From positions 120,109 through 184,108 of the forward strand of contig CALVMD010000001.1 in NCBI GenBank assembly GCA_944342025.1: 64,000 bases of DNA, given 5' to 3'. This document shows positions 44,641 through 52,775 of the stretch, one piece after another; within the stretch, counting starts at the first letter, position 1; each line of letters opens with the position of its first letter. Both the position numbers and the translations under genes were made by a program. Below the pieces are notes generated by a model. It saw nothing but the letters and a program-made list of their open reading frames with translations. It was not told the origin of the DNA and ran no database searches. This DNA comes from an uncultured Clostridia bacterium. Its GTDB lineage: Bacteria > Bacillota > Clostridia > Christensenellales > Borkfalkiaceae.

Positions 44641-45330
44641 TTACGCGTTGGGTTGCTCGCTGCTCTGCACAGCCGTGTAGCTGATCGCGTAGCTGACGCT
44701 TGCGACATTTTGACCCGCCCAGGTATCAATCGCATCGGACGTCACTTCTTGCAGATCGTCCGAAGAAGTCCAGGTGATCTCGGCAAAGATATAAACCGTG
44801 GTCGCGCCCCCGCCGCTCTTTGCTCCCAAACTAATCGCTTCGGTTATTTCTTCTCCGCTGCTCCAAGTATCAGTTGAGGCCTGATACAGCTTGATCGAGA
44901 ACAGGTTTTCGACCTGCCACTGCGATGCACCGGATCCGGTCAGCGCGCCGGCATTGTTGCCGTAACCCGTCGCATCATACTTTGATCCTTCTTTTAAAGC
45001 TATAGTTTCAGCTCCAACCGTGATCGTAACGGAAGCGGCTACGTCGCCGTTGTTGGTAAGCGTTGCAACCAGAATTTTGCCGGTAGAATGCGTCCTTTTG
45101 CTCTCGCCGCCCACATAATTATCAATCGAAGGCGAAAGTTTTGTTGCCGTGATATCCGTCTGTCCGCTCGTATTGAGAGTGACATCCCACAACGCGACGC
45201 TCGTTCCCGCAGACCCCGTTTCGCCGCTCGTATAGCGAGCAAAGGTACTGCCGAGGAAACAGCAGCTGATCAGCGTAAGAGCGACGATCGCAAGCAGTAT
45301 TTTAGATACGATGCTCTTTCTTTTCGTCAT
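44641..45330 (-). CDS. TasA/camelysin-like secreted protein
   Basis: 229 residues. The SipW-type signal has a hydrophobic core at residues about 10-30 ending STFARYTSG, followed by the family pattern of a short Gly/Thr stretch and ALWDVTLN. The mature part is beta-rich with LTNNGDVAASVTITVGAETI, the strand arrangement known from TasA and camelysin fibre subunits. AGGAG lies 8 bases before the ATG. It follows the first SipW gene directly, the same order as sipW-tasA in Bacillus. Confidence 0.87.
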   Translation of the reverse strand: MTKRKSIVSKILLAIVALTLISCCFLGSTFARYTSGETGSAGTSVALWDVTLNTSGQTDITATKLSPSIDNYVGGESKRTHSTGKILVATLTNNGDVAASVTITVGAETIALKEGSKYDATGYGNNAGALTGSGASQWQVENLFSIKLYQASTDTWSSGEEITEAISLGAKSGGGATTVYIFAEITWTSSDDLQEVTSDAIDTWAGQNVASVSYAISYTAVQSSEQPNA

Positions 45331-45420
45331 TTTTCATTCTCCTCTTATAAATTTTATATGTAAACCGCCGGTGCGTGTGGCACGCCGACGCTTTTACCGC
45401 GTACGTTTATCGAACATGCC

Positions 45421-46233
45421 TCATGAACGTTCTTTTCCGTCCGTATCCGAAGAAATCTCTTCTCGCTCAGCCTGCGATTCTTCGGAAAAATCGTCCGAAA
45501 AGTCGGAAAACAGCCCGTCTTCTCCTTCGGGATTTTCCTTTTCCGCAACCAATGCGCGGAGGCGCGCAAGCTCTTCGTCTTTGGCTTTCAGTTCGTCGCG
45601 GGCGATCTCCAGCTCGCTCGATTTTTCTTCAAGCGCGCTCTCCGCATTCGCGGCGCTCTCTTCCGCTTTTACTTTACGGTTGAAAACCGTTATCCGGATA
45701 ATATCATATGCAATGAACAGCAAAACGGGAATCCCTACAAATACGAGGATCCCTGCGGGCGTTTGCAGAAACATGGAAAAACTGCCGAGCCCCTCCACGC
45801 TGCCGACGCAAAGCCCTACGATGTTCGATACGGGGATCGCTCCGTCGTTTACGTTGTTCGCGTCTCCCTGTGTGACGACGGAAGAGACCTCGCTCCCGCT
45901 GTAATTGACCGATACGATGCGGTGCGTGACGTATGTGCCGTTCGTGCGGAAGGTCACGATGTCGCCGACGGCAAGGTCGTTCTTTTCATTTTCGTCCAGG
46001 ATACGCACGAAAATGAGCGCACCCTGACCAAAACTGTCTTCGTTTTCCCCTTCCATAGACCCGGAAGTGACGGCGAGCGGCGCTATGCCGAACACATCGG
46101 GCGGCACGTCCTCGTTTATGCTGCCCTTTATGATGAGCGTTACGTTGATGATAAGAACGGGAAGAAGGATGACCGCCAAAACGATCATGACGATCAACCC
46201 GACGATACTGCTTTTGCTTTTTGTTTTTTCCAT
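45421..46233 (-). CDS. sipW: SipW-type signal peptidase I (first copy) with acidic coiled-coil tail
   Basis: 270 residues. Membrane helices lie at about 9-33 and 155-175. The catalytic Ser is in TSGSMEG and the His in YVTHRIV, the Ser/His pair of SipW/ER-type peptidases. The last 90 residues are unusual for the family: a heptad-rich segment (ELEIARDELKAKDEELARLRAL) followed by a very acidic Ser/Asp/Glu tail, presumably in the cytosol, where it could bind a partner. It is the first gene of the locus, after a long leader. Confidence 0.92.
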   Translation of the reverse strand: MEKTKSKSSIVGLIVMIVLAVILLPVLIINVTLIIKGSINEDVPPDVFGIAPLAVTSGSMEGENEDSFGQGALIFVRILDENEKNDLAVGDIVTFRTNGTYVTHRIVSVNYSGSEVSSVVTQGDANNVNDGAIPVSNIVGLCVGSVEGLGSFSMFLQTPAGILVFVGIPVLLFIAYDIIRITVFNRKVKAEESAANAESALEEKSSELEIARDELKAKDEELARLRALVAEKENPEGEDGLFSDFSDDFSEESQAEREEISSDTDGKERS

Positions 46234-46616
46234 AAAATTTTAAGCCTCGGCACCTATGCGGCAAAATGATGAACTCAGCCGAAAAGTATAAAAAGCCCAC
46301 TCTTCCGACCGTAAAAAGCTAAGCAAAAGAAAGCCCTCGCTTTGGTATTGCGATTTGGCCGAAATTGATTAACTTTTCTAATGAAGAGCGGGCATTTACG
46401 TTTATTGGCAAACATTCCCCTCGCCGCGCCCAAGCGGCCGGAGAAAAAACAGGCAACGCGATTCGAGAACACACTTCTATGCGCCGCCCTCACGATATTC
46501 TGTTAAAAAAATTTTTGCGAATTTTTATTCGCAAAAACGGAATATTCCGTTTTTTACGAATCCTATTCATAACAAAATGGAAACATCCGCGTTTAGTCGA
46601 CAAAATATCGACATCT
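46234..46616 (-). promoter_or_regulatory. Long structured leader of the SipW locus
   Basis: About 380 bases between the promoter and the first SipW gene. It holds, in transcript order, a hairpin with GCGAAT/ATTCGC arms followed by AAAAATTTTTTT (about 46501-46537, terminator-like), next to an AACGGAATATTCCGTT palindrome (about 46535-46552), then a long stem between GCCCGCTCTTC (46384-46394) and GAAGAGTGGGC (46294-46305) that encloses about 80 bases. I could not match it to a known riboswitch class (c-di-GMP-I and -II were considered). Confidence 0.5.
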
Positions 46617-46622
46617 GCTCAT

Positions 46623-46651
46623 AGTATATCATACAAATAGAAATACGTCAA
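46623..46651 (-). promoter_or_regulatory. Sigma-A promoter of the SipW locus
   Basis: Minus-strand TTGACG (46646-46651), 17 bases, TATACT (46623-46628), within an AT-rich island. Transcription should begin near 46616. Confidence 0.8.
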
Positions 46652-46777
46652 TAGTTATTTAATATAAATTTAAATAATTTTTATTGCCGCGATAATTAAG
46701 AACTGTATAATACGCATAAAAATTCAAAAAGAAATATGATAAACCAACGTTTAAATTGACGGCGGCGCCGTTTTTGT

Positions 46778-47485
46778 TCAGACAAGTTTGTTTATTTCCG
46801 ATTTCAAACGGGAAATAATCTTTTTTTCAAGGCGCGAAATATACGATTGCGAAATACCCAAAAGGTCGGCAACATCTTTCTGCGTCATCTCTTGGCCGCC
46901 GTCCAGCCCGAATCGCAGGCGCATGATCGTCTGTTCCCGTTCGGGAAGTTTGGAAAGGGCGTCGCGCAGCAGCTGTTTTTCCACCCCCGTCTCAACGTCG
47001 CGGTACACGGCATCGCTGTCGGTGCCCAAAACGTCGGAAAGGAGCAGTTCGTTTCCCTCCCAATCGGTGTTGAGCGGCTCGTCGAACGACACCTCGGTGC
47101 GGATGCGCGAGAGGCGGCGAAGGTACATCAAAATCTCGTTTTCGATGCATCGGGAGGCATACGTGGCGAGTTTTATGTTCTTATCGGGACGGAAAGAGTT
47201 GATCGCCTTGATGAGGCCGATCGTGCCGACAGACACCAGATCGTCCGCATCGGCGCCCGTGTTGTCGAACTTTCGGGCAATGTATACGACGAGGCGCAGG
47301 TTGTGTTCGATGAGGTCGGCTTTCGCCCCCTCGCAGCCGTCAGACAGTTTTCCTATGAGATCGGACTCCTCTTCCGCCGAATACGGGAGAGGAAGCGCCT
47401 CGCTGCCGCATATGTAGTCGATCACGTTTTCCTGCAAGCTGAATTTTTTCAGTACGCGCATGAGCTTTTCTTTGAGGTTTTTCAT
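46778..47485 (-). CDS. sigE: Sporulation sigma factor SigE (mother cell, early)
   Basis: 235 residues, including a pro-region of about 25 residues before the core. Region 2 shows [16 protein letters not shown] and region 4 the helix-turn-helix [24 protein letters not shown]. SigE directs early mother-cell genes after activation by SpoIIGA. The ATG overlaps the spoIIGA stop (ATGA), the standard spoIIG operon arrangement. Confidence 0.97.
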   Translation of the reverse strand: MKNLKEKLMRVLKKFSLQENVIDYICGSEALPLPYSAEEESDLIGKLSDGCEGAKADLIEHNLRLVVYIARKFDNTGADADDLVSVGTIGLIKAINSFRPDKNIKLATYASRCIENEILMYLRRLSRIRTEVSFDEPLNTDWEGNELLLSDVLGTDSDAVYRDVETGVEKQLLRDALSKLPEREQTIMRLRFGLDGGQEMTQKDVADLLGISQSYISRLEKKIISRLKSEINKLV

Positions 47486-48333
47486 TTTTTCCTCCCCGAT
47501 TCCTTTTCTTGCGCCGCCGCGCAGGACGGCAGGATGAGATCATGCTCGCCCAACCTGCCGGGCCCGACGCCGACCGCCACATTCTCTAATATATTCACCT
47601 TGTCCCCGCAATATATCTCTATTTTTTCAACAGGAAAGACTGTCATCTCCGATCGCCCGTTCACCGTGCGCACGGAGATCTTTTCCCCGCGGGTATCGGA
47701 GGAAAGCAAACCGTCTTCCAAAAGCCGGAATACCAGCCGGCGCGACGCCACCGCGACGGGCACGCCCGAACGCGTGGCGAGGCGGTTGCCCGTATCCGCA
47801 AAACCGCGCGCATCGAACTTCTTCCCGCGGAAAAAGATCACGCACCGACAGGTAAGCGCCGCAGCGCGGCTTTTGCCCGCGACCGCCCGCACGAGCCTCA
47901 CCGCGCCGAAGGCGAACGCCACCGAGCCGAGCACCAAAACGCCCGACGGCAGCGCGCCCACCGTATAGACGAGCGCATCCTCCCCGCCCGCCGTGTAACG
48001 GGAAAAGAGAGCGGTCAAAGCGCCCGCAAAGGCAAACATATATGCCAAAAAAGCGAAACTGCACAGGGCATAAGAACTTTTTTTCTGAAATTTTGCCGCC
48101 GTCAGCGGCAAAAGCGCGGCGACGGCGTATTTAATGAAAAGATCGAGCGGTACGGGGAGTATGTAATAGAGGCGAAACACCGCGTAACCCGTGCCCAGCA
48201 CCGCTCCCGCAAGCGCGGTCAGCGCTATGCGCCAAAATTTTGCCTCGCCTTTGACCGTTCTGACCGCGCAATACAAAAGCGCCGCGTTCGCGCAGAAATT
48301 GTCTATAAAAAGAAGATCGAGATATACCGTCAC
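47482..48333 (-). CDS. spoIIGA: Sporulation sigma-E processing peptidase SpoIIGA
   Basis: 283 residues. Five membrane helices in the first half, then a cytosolic aspartic-protease domain with the ADTGN catalytic motif. It cleaves pro-SigE after a signal from the forespore. I chose the GTG at 48333, 8 bases after GGGAGG, because family proteins begin [11 protein letters not shown]; upstream codons would overlap the likely promoter TACAAT at about 48353-48358 on the minus strand. A Spo0A box could not be identified with confidence. Confidence 0.95.
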   Translation of the reverse strand: MTVYLDLLFIDNFCANAALLYCAVRTVKGEAKFWRIALTALAGAVLGTGYAVFRLYYILPVPLDLFIKYAVAALLPLTAAKFQKKSSYALCSFAFLAYMFAFAGALTALFSRYTAGGEDALVYTVGALPSGVLVLGSVAFAFGAVRLVRAVAGKSRAAALTCRCVIFFRGKKFDARGFADTGNRLATRSGVPVAVASRRLVFRLLEDGLLSSDTRGEKISVRTVNGRSEMTVFPVEKIEIYCGDKVNILENVAVGVGPGRLGEHDLILPSCAAAQEKESGRKK

Positions 48334-48485
48334 GGCGCCCCTCCCGCCCTCTATTGTACCGCGGAAAGGCATGCGAACTTTCGGAAACTTCGTCTTATTT
48401 TGTCTGTCGGAGGCGCCGAACGGCGCCCCGCTTGTCCGGCGGCGCGTCAGCTTTCCCGTTCAAAGAGAATGCCGCGCCGCAGCCG

Positions 48486-49181
48486 TCACGATTCCGTCTC
48501 GCGCTTTTCAAAGCCACCATCGCCCGTATAGAGAGAAAATTCACGCTCCAAGTCGAAATTGTCCGCACTGTCGAACGCCGCCAGCTTTGAAACGGAAACC
48601 TCGTACGCGGTCATCGTTTTGACTTCGTATTCGGAGAGCTTTTTCTGATATTCGCGGCTCTGGATGCGCCCCGCGAGCGCCACCTTGTCGCCGACCTGCA
48701 GATTTTTGACAAAGCGCGCGTTCCTGCCCCACGCGATGCACGGAATGTAATCCGACTTATTGTAAGCGCGGTTCACCGCCACGAGAAGATCGGCGATCTC
48801 TCTGTTGAAAGGGGTCGTGCGGTAAACGGGCGGTTTGCAGATATACCCGCTCAAAACGATGCTGTTCGGGTTTTTCGCGGGCGAAGAGTCGACGAGCTCG
48901 CGCACGAACACGGTGAGCATCAGCCGCGAACGGCCGTTTTCAAGTTTGTTGTACGAGCGGAACTGCCCGTAGGCGCAAAGGGTGCCGCCCATTTTCAGCC
49001 CGCCGTCCGCGATCAGGCGTTCGGACACGGTGACGGGCAGAATGTCCGCCTGCCCCGAAAGGCGCATGACTTTTACTTTCAGCTCGTAAAACCCCTCGCC
49101 GTACACTTCGTGAGAAAAGCTCGCCTCGCTCACGATCTCGCCCATGATGAACACTTTGTTGTTCTTCTCGATACTGTTCAT
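48486..49181 (-). CDS. SSB-like protein with two OB-fold domains
   Basis: 231 residues made of two consecutive OB-fold segments, one at about 8-105 (VFIMGEIVSEASFSHEVYGEGFYELKVKV) and one at about 108-205 (NSIVLSGYICKPPVYRTTPFNREIADLLVAVNR). The second half is closest to the normal SSB pattern with CIAWGRNARFVKNLQVGDKVALAGRIQSREY. There is no typical acidic SSB tail ending DDDIPF. It probably binds single-stranded DNA, perhaps in a specialised role. The ATG at 49181 follows GGAGG. Confidence 0.85.
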   Translation of the reverse strand: MNSIEKNNKVFIMGEIVSEASFSHEVYGEGFYELKVKVMRLSGQADILPVTVSERLIADGGLKMGGTLCAYGQFRSYNKLENGRSRLMLTVFVRELVDSSPAKNPNSIVLSGYICKPPVYRTTPFNREIADLLVAVNRAYNKSDYIPCIAWGRNARFVKNLQVGDKVALAGRIQSREYQKKLSEYEVKTMTAYEVSVSKLAAFDSADNFDLEREFSLYTGDGGFEKRETES

Positions 49182-49224
49182 AAAAAAATCCTCCAAGGTT
49201 TTTCCCGTTTTTATTTGCAGCCGC

Positions 49225-49992
49225 TCAAGTCGCGGGATGCTGTCTGCCGTTCACGTCGGTCGTATATTCTCCGCGGTAAATAAGCTCCCCTATGGGCACA
49301 AAGGTGTATCCGCTGTTTTTCAGCGTATCCAGGATAATGGGCAGCGCTTCCGCCGTGTGCGCGCCGTTGTTGTGGCAGAGGATGATGCTGCCGCTTTTCG
49401 CCCTGCCCGTCACGCGCAGCGCGATGTCGCTTGCGGAGAGATCCTTCCAATCCAGACTGTCCACGTCCCACTGGATGGGATACAGCCCCATATCGCGCGA
49501 AGTTTGGATCAGAAGGTCGTCGTAATCCCCGTACGGCGGGCGGAATAATTCGACTTTTTTGCCCGTTACCGATTCGATCGCCTCGGAAGAAGTGGTTAAC
49601 TCGTCGCGTATCTGCGCCTCGCTCAGTTTCGACATGTACGAATGCGTCGAACTGTGCGTGCCGATCTCGTGTCCCTTTTCGTCGATCTTTTTCACGTATT
49701 CGGGATATTTTTCCGCCCAGAATTCGACCATGAAAAATGTGGCGCACACGTTTTCCCGTTCCAATACGTCCAAAATCTCGTCGGTATGTTCTGTCCCCCA
49801 CGCGCAGTCGAAAGAAATGGCGATCTTTTTTTCTTCCGTCTCTACGGAATAGATGGGGAGTTTGCGCACCGTGCCCCCCATAAACACCGCGAACGCGCCC
49901 GTTGCCGAAAGCAGAACGCAGAGCAAAGCCATTGCCGCCGCGGCCGCCGCAAAAAAGAGCGCCGCCCTTTTTTTGAGTACTACGATCTTCAT
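49225..49992 (-). CDS. Polysaccharide deacetylase, PdaB-like
   Basis: 255 residues with an N-terminal membrane anchor (about 8-32) and a NodB domain. Motifs are SFDCAWGTEHT (metal-binding Asp), HEIGTHSSTHS (His pair), RPPYGDYDD, and ILCHNNGAH. PdaB-type enzymes act in sporulation on spore peptidoglycan; the length and DVDSLDW motif fit that group. Probably sigma-E controlled by family precedent; no promoter is clear. Confidence 0.9.
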   Translation of the reverse strand: MKIVVLKKRAALFFAAAAAAMALLCVLLSATGAFAVFMGGTVRKLPIYSVETEEKKIAISFDCAWGTEHTDEILDVLERENVCATFFMVEFWAEKYPEYVKKIDEKGHEIGTHSSTHSYMSKLSEAQIRDELTTSSEAIESVTGKKVELFRPPYGDYDDLLIQTSRDMGLYPIQWDVDSLDWKDLSASDIALRVTGRAKSGSIILCHNNGAHTAEALPIILDTLKNSGYTFVPIGELIYRGEYTTDVNGRQHPAT

Positions 49993-50151
49993 GTACCGCC
50001 TCTTATTTTACAGGTTCCCCGCTGTCAAAATTTATACATTTTGCGCGAGGTTTGGCATATTTTGTCAAAACCGCCGCCCGCATATTTTATAATTTATATA
50101 TATTTTTACAGCCTTTGCGATATAACCTAATCAAGCCTACAACAAATAAAG

Positions 50152-50182
50152 AAAGCGCCCCGGGATTAACCGAGGCGCTTTT
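50152..50182. terminator. Hairpin in the gap before the pdaB-like gene
   Basis: AAAGCGCC.CGG and CCG.GGCGCTTT pair around GATTAA. T-rich on both sides (TTTTA on the plus strand, TTTCTTTATTTG on the minus). Confidence 0.6.
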
Positions 50183-50237
50183 AAATCGCATATCCGCGAC
50201 GCTGCATTCGATCGTTTCATTTACCGAAACAAAAAAC

Positions 50238-50265
50238 GGGCGCCGCGCATTGAAGCGCGGCGCCC
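50238..50265 (-). terminator. Terminator after the ParC-type gene
   Basis: GGGCGCCGCGC and GCGCGGCGCCC form an 11-bp stem; the minus strand continues GTTTTTTG. Confidence 0.9.
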
Positions 50266-50282
50266 GCCGAAATAAAAAGTCA

Positions 50283-52760
50283 TTATTGTCCCGCAAGATA
50301 TTTCATCGAACGGAAGGAAACAGCTTTGCATCCCTTTTTCAGTTTGATGTTTTTGCCCTTGGTCGTGCGGTCCTCGATCGTGATATCGTCTTCGGTATCC
50401 GCCATGACGACAGAGCCGTCGTCCATTTCGACCGCGATCTTATACGGCACCGTCACATAGTCGGCATAGGCGACCTTTCTGCCTTTGCCGAGGTCGACGA
50501 TCTTCACACCCTTGCGATAACGCGCCATCGGATCGATCTGAGAGGCGATGACCTTTTTGTAGGTATTTCCGTCCGTCGCGACGATGATCTCGCCCTCTCC
50601 GTCGATCTGCCCCGCAAACACCACCCTGTCGCCCTCCGACAAAGCAATGCCGCGAACGCCCGCGGAAACGCGCCCCTGCGAAGGAACGTCGTTCTTGTAT
50701 GCGTTCAGGCACATGCCCTGCTCGGTGACAAAGAAAAGCGTCGTGGTCGGTTCGGGATCGTCCGTCTCGATGCCGATGATCTCGTCCCCTTCGTTGACTT
50801 TGCACGCCTGGAAAGCGTATTTCTGGATATTGTATTCTTTCCAGTCGCTCTTTTTGACATAGCCGAGCCGCGTATAGAAAAGGAGGCTGCCCTTGGGCAG
50901 TTTTTCTCCCACCTCGTAAAAAGCGACGGGCTTTTCCCCTTCCATCGCGTCGGGGCAGAGTTTTTTATAGGGAATGCCCCTGTCCTTCAATTTTCCGACA
51001 ACCGCGTCTTCAAAGTCGATCTTATAGCAGTTGCCCATGTTCGTGAAGGAATAAACGATCTTATCCGTGCTCGTTTTCAGCTGCAACAGGAAAACGTCGG
51101 ACAGCGTTGCGCGCTCGCCGAGCACTTTATCGGACATATTGTAATTCTTTTCGGAAACGATCTTGATCTCGTCGGCCGCCGTATAAATAAGCACACACTT
51201 CTCCACGGGGCGCACGTCGTCGAATTTTTCCACCTTTATATCGGTGACGTCGAACACGAGACTGCTCTTGCGCTCGCTCTTAAACTGTTTTTTGATCTCT
51301 TTCAGCTCTTCTTTGACCACTTCCATCTGTAATTTTTTGCTTTCGACGATGGCGGTGAGCCTTGCGATGAGTTTTTTCAGTTCCTCGAGTTCCTGTTCGA
51401 GCTTATAAATTTCGAGCTTTGTAAGGCGCGCCAGACGGAGATCGAGGATCGCCTGCGCCTGCTTTTCGGAAAGCCCGAACCGCTCGCGGAGGCGCTGCCT
51501 TGCCACGGGCACGCTCTCGCTCGTCTTAATGATCCGGATCACTTCGTCGATGTTTCGGACGGCGATGATCAGCCCTTCGAGGATATGGCAGCGCTCTTTC
51601 GCCTGCGCGAGATCGAATTTCGTGCGGCGAAGGACAACCTCGCGCTGATAGACGACGTAGTGCTTTATGATGTCCAGAAGCCCCATCTGCTGCGGTTTTC
51701 CGTCCGCAATGGCGACCATATTGATGCCGAAAGAACTTTCGAGGTCGGTCAGCTTATAGAGGGTGTTCAGGATCTTGTCGGCGTCGGCGTCTTTTTTGAC
51801 TTTGATGACGGCGCGCATGCCGTTGCGGTCGGATTCGTCGGTGATCTCAGAAATGCCGCCCAAGATCTCCTTTTTCTCTTCGCGAAGGTCCGCGATTTTG
51901 GTAAGGAGCTTCGCCTTGTTGACCTGATACGGAAGCTCCGAAATGACGATCAGCTTCTTGTCGTTGTCGCCCTCTTCGATACTCACCTTGGCGCGCATCG
52001 TGATCTTGCCGCGCCCCGTTTCGTAAGCCTGCAAAAGTTCGTTCGCGATGATGTAGCCGCCCGTGGGAAAATCGGGCGCCTTGATGTATTTCATCATCTC
52101 GAACAATTTGATCTTCGGGTTGTCGATATAGGCTACGACGCCGTCGATGACCTCGCCGAGGTTGTGCGGCGGGATATTGGTCGCAAGCCCGACCGCGATG
52201 CCCGACGCGCCGTTGACGAGAAGGTTCGGAAAGCGCCCGGGAAGCGTTTCCGGCTCTTTCAGGCTGTCGTCGAAGTTGAGCCCGAAACGGACGGTGTCCT
52301 TTTCGATATCGCGGAGAAGTTCGAGGGCAAGCGGCTCGAGACGCGCCTCTGTGTAACGCATCGCCGCGGCGGGGTCTCCGTCGACCGATCCGAAGTTGCC
52401 GTGACCGTTGACGAGGGTCATGCGCATGTTGAAATCCTGCGCCATCCTGACCATCGCGTCGTACACGGAAGAGTCGCCGTGCGGATGATATTTACCCATG
52501 CATTCGCCGACGATACGCGCACTCTTTTTATGCGGCTTGTCGGGCGTCAGCCCCATGTCGTACATGGTGTACAGAATGCGCCGCTGTACGGGTTTCAGCC
52601 CGTCTTCGACGCGCGGAAGGGCGCGGTCGAGGATAACGTATTCCGCATACGGCAGCATCGATCCCGGCAGCACCTCTTCGAGCGGGGTCAGAAAGACCTG
52701 CCCCTTATGCTCTTCGGGCACGGGAAGATTCTCTTCTTTTTTATCCTTGCGTTTCGCCAA
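50283..52760 (-). CDS. parC: Type II DNA topoisomerase subunit A, ParC-like
   Basis: 825 residues. The winged-helix domain has [20 protein letters not shown] and [19 protein letters not shown], with the catalytic Tyr in [11 protein letters not shown]. The long coiled coil and a C-terminal beta-propeller follow. The exact GyrA box (QRRGGKG type) is not found; the corresponding place reads [10 protein letters not shown], and a later blade [10 protein letters not shown]. With the linked B subunit of ParE type, topoisomerase IV is the better guess, but a gyrase is not excluded. The enzyme passes DNA duplexes and decatenates chromosomes. Confidence 0.88.
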   Translation of the reverse strand: MAKRKDKKEENLPVPEEHKGQVFLTPLEEVLPGSMLPYAEYVILDRALPRVEDGLKPVQRRILYTMYDMGLTPDKPHKKSARIVGECMGKYHPHGDSSVYDAMVRMAQDFNMRMTLVNGHGNFGSVDGDPAAAMRYTEARLEPLALELLRDIEKDTVRFGLNFDDSLKEPETLPGRFPNLLVNGASGIAVGLATNIPPHNLGEVIDGVVAYIDNPKIKLFEMMKYIKAPDFPTGGYIIANELLQAYETGRGKITMRAKVSIEEGDNDKKLIVISELPYQVNKAKLLTKIADLREEKKEILGGISEITDESDRNGMRAVIKVKKDADADKILNTLYKLTDLESSFGINMVAIADGKPQQMGLLDIIKHYVVYQREVVLRRTKFDLAQAKERCHILEGLIIAVRNIDEVIRIIKTSESVPVARQRLRERFGLSEKQAQAILDLRLARLTKLEIYKLEQELEELKKLIARLTAIVESKKLQMEVVKEELKEIKKQFKSERKSSLVFDVTDIKVEKFDDVRPVEKCVLIYTAADEIKIVSEKNYNMSDKVLGERATLSDVFLLQLKTSTDKIVYSFTNMGNCYKIDFEDAVVGKLKDRGIPYKKLCPDAMEGEKPVAFYEVGEKLPKGSLLFYTRLGYVKKSDWKEYNIQKYAFQACKVNEGDEIIGIETDDPEPTTTLFFVTEQGMCLNAYKNDVPSQGRVSAGVRGIALSEGDRVVFAGQIDGEGEIIVATDGNTYKKVIASQIDPMARYRKGVKIVDLGKGRKVAYADYVTVPYKIAVEMDDGSVVMADTEDDITIEDRTTKGKNIKLKKGCKAVSFRSMKYLAGQ

Positions 52761-52775
52761 AACTTTTTCCTCCCG

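Noticed and set aside
46234-46620. c-di-GMP riboswitch before the SipW locus
   Set aside because: Conserved GEMM pieces (GCAAA..., GGGACGCAAAGCC) are not found in the right order; only a general structured leader is supported.
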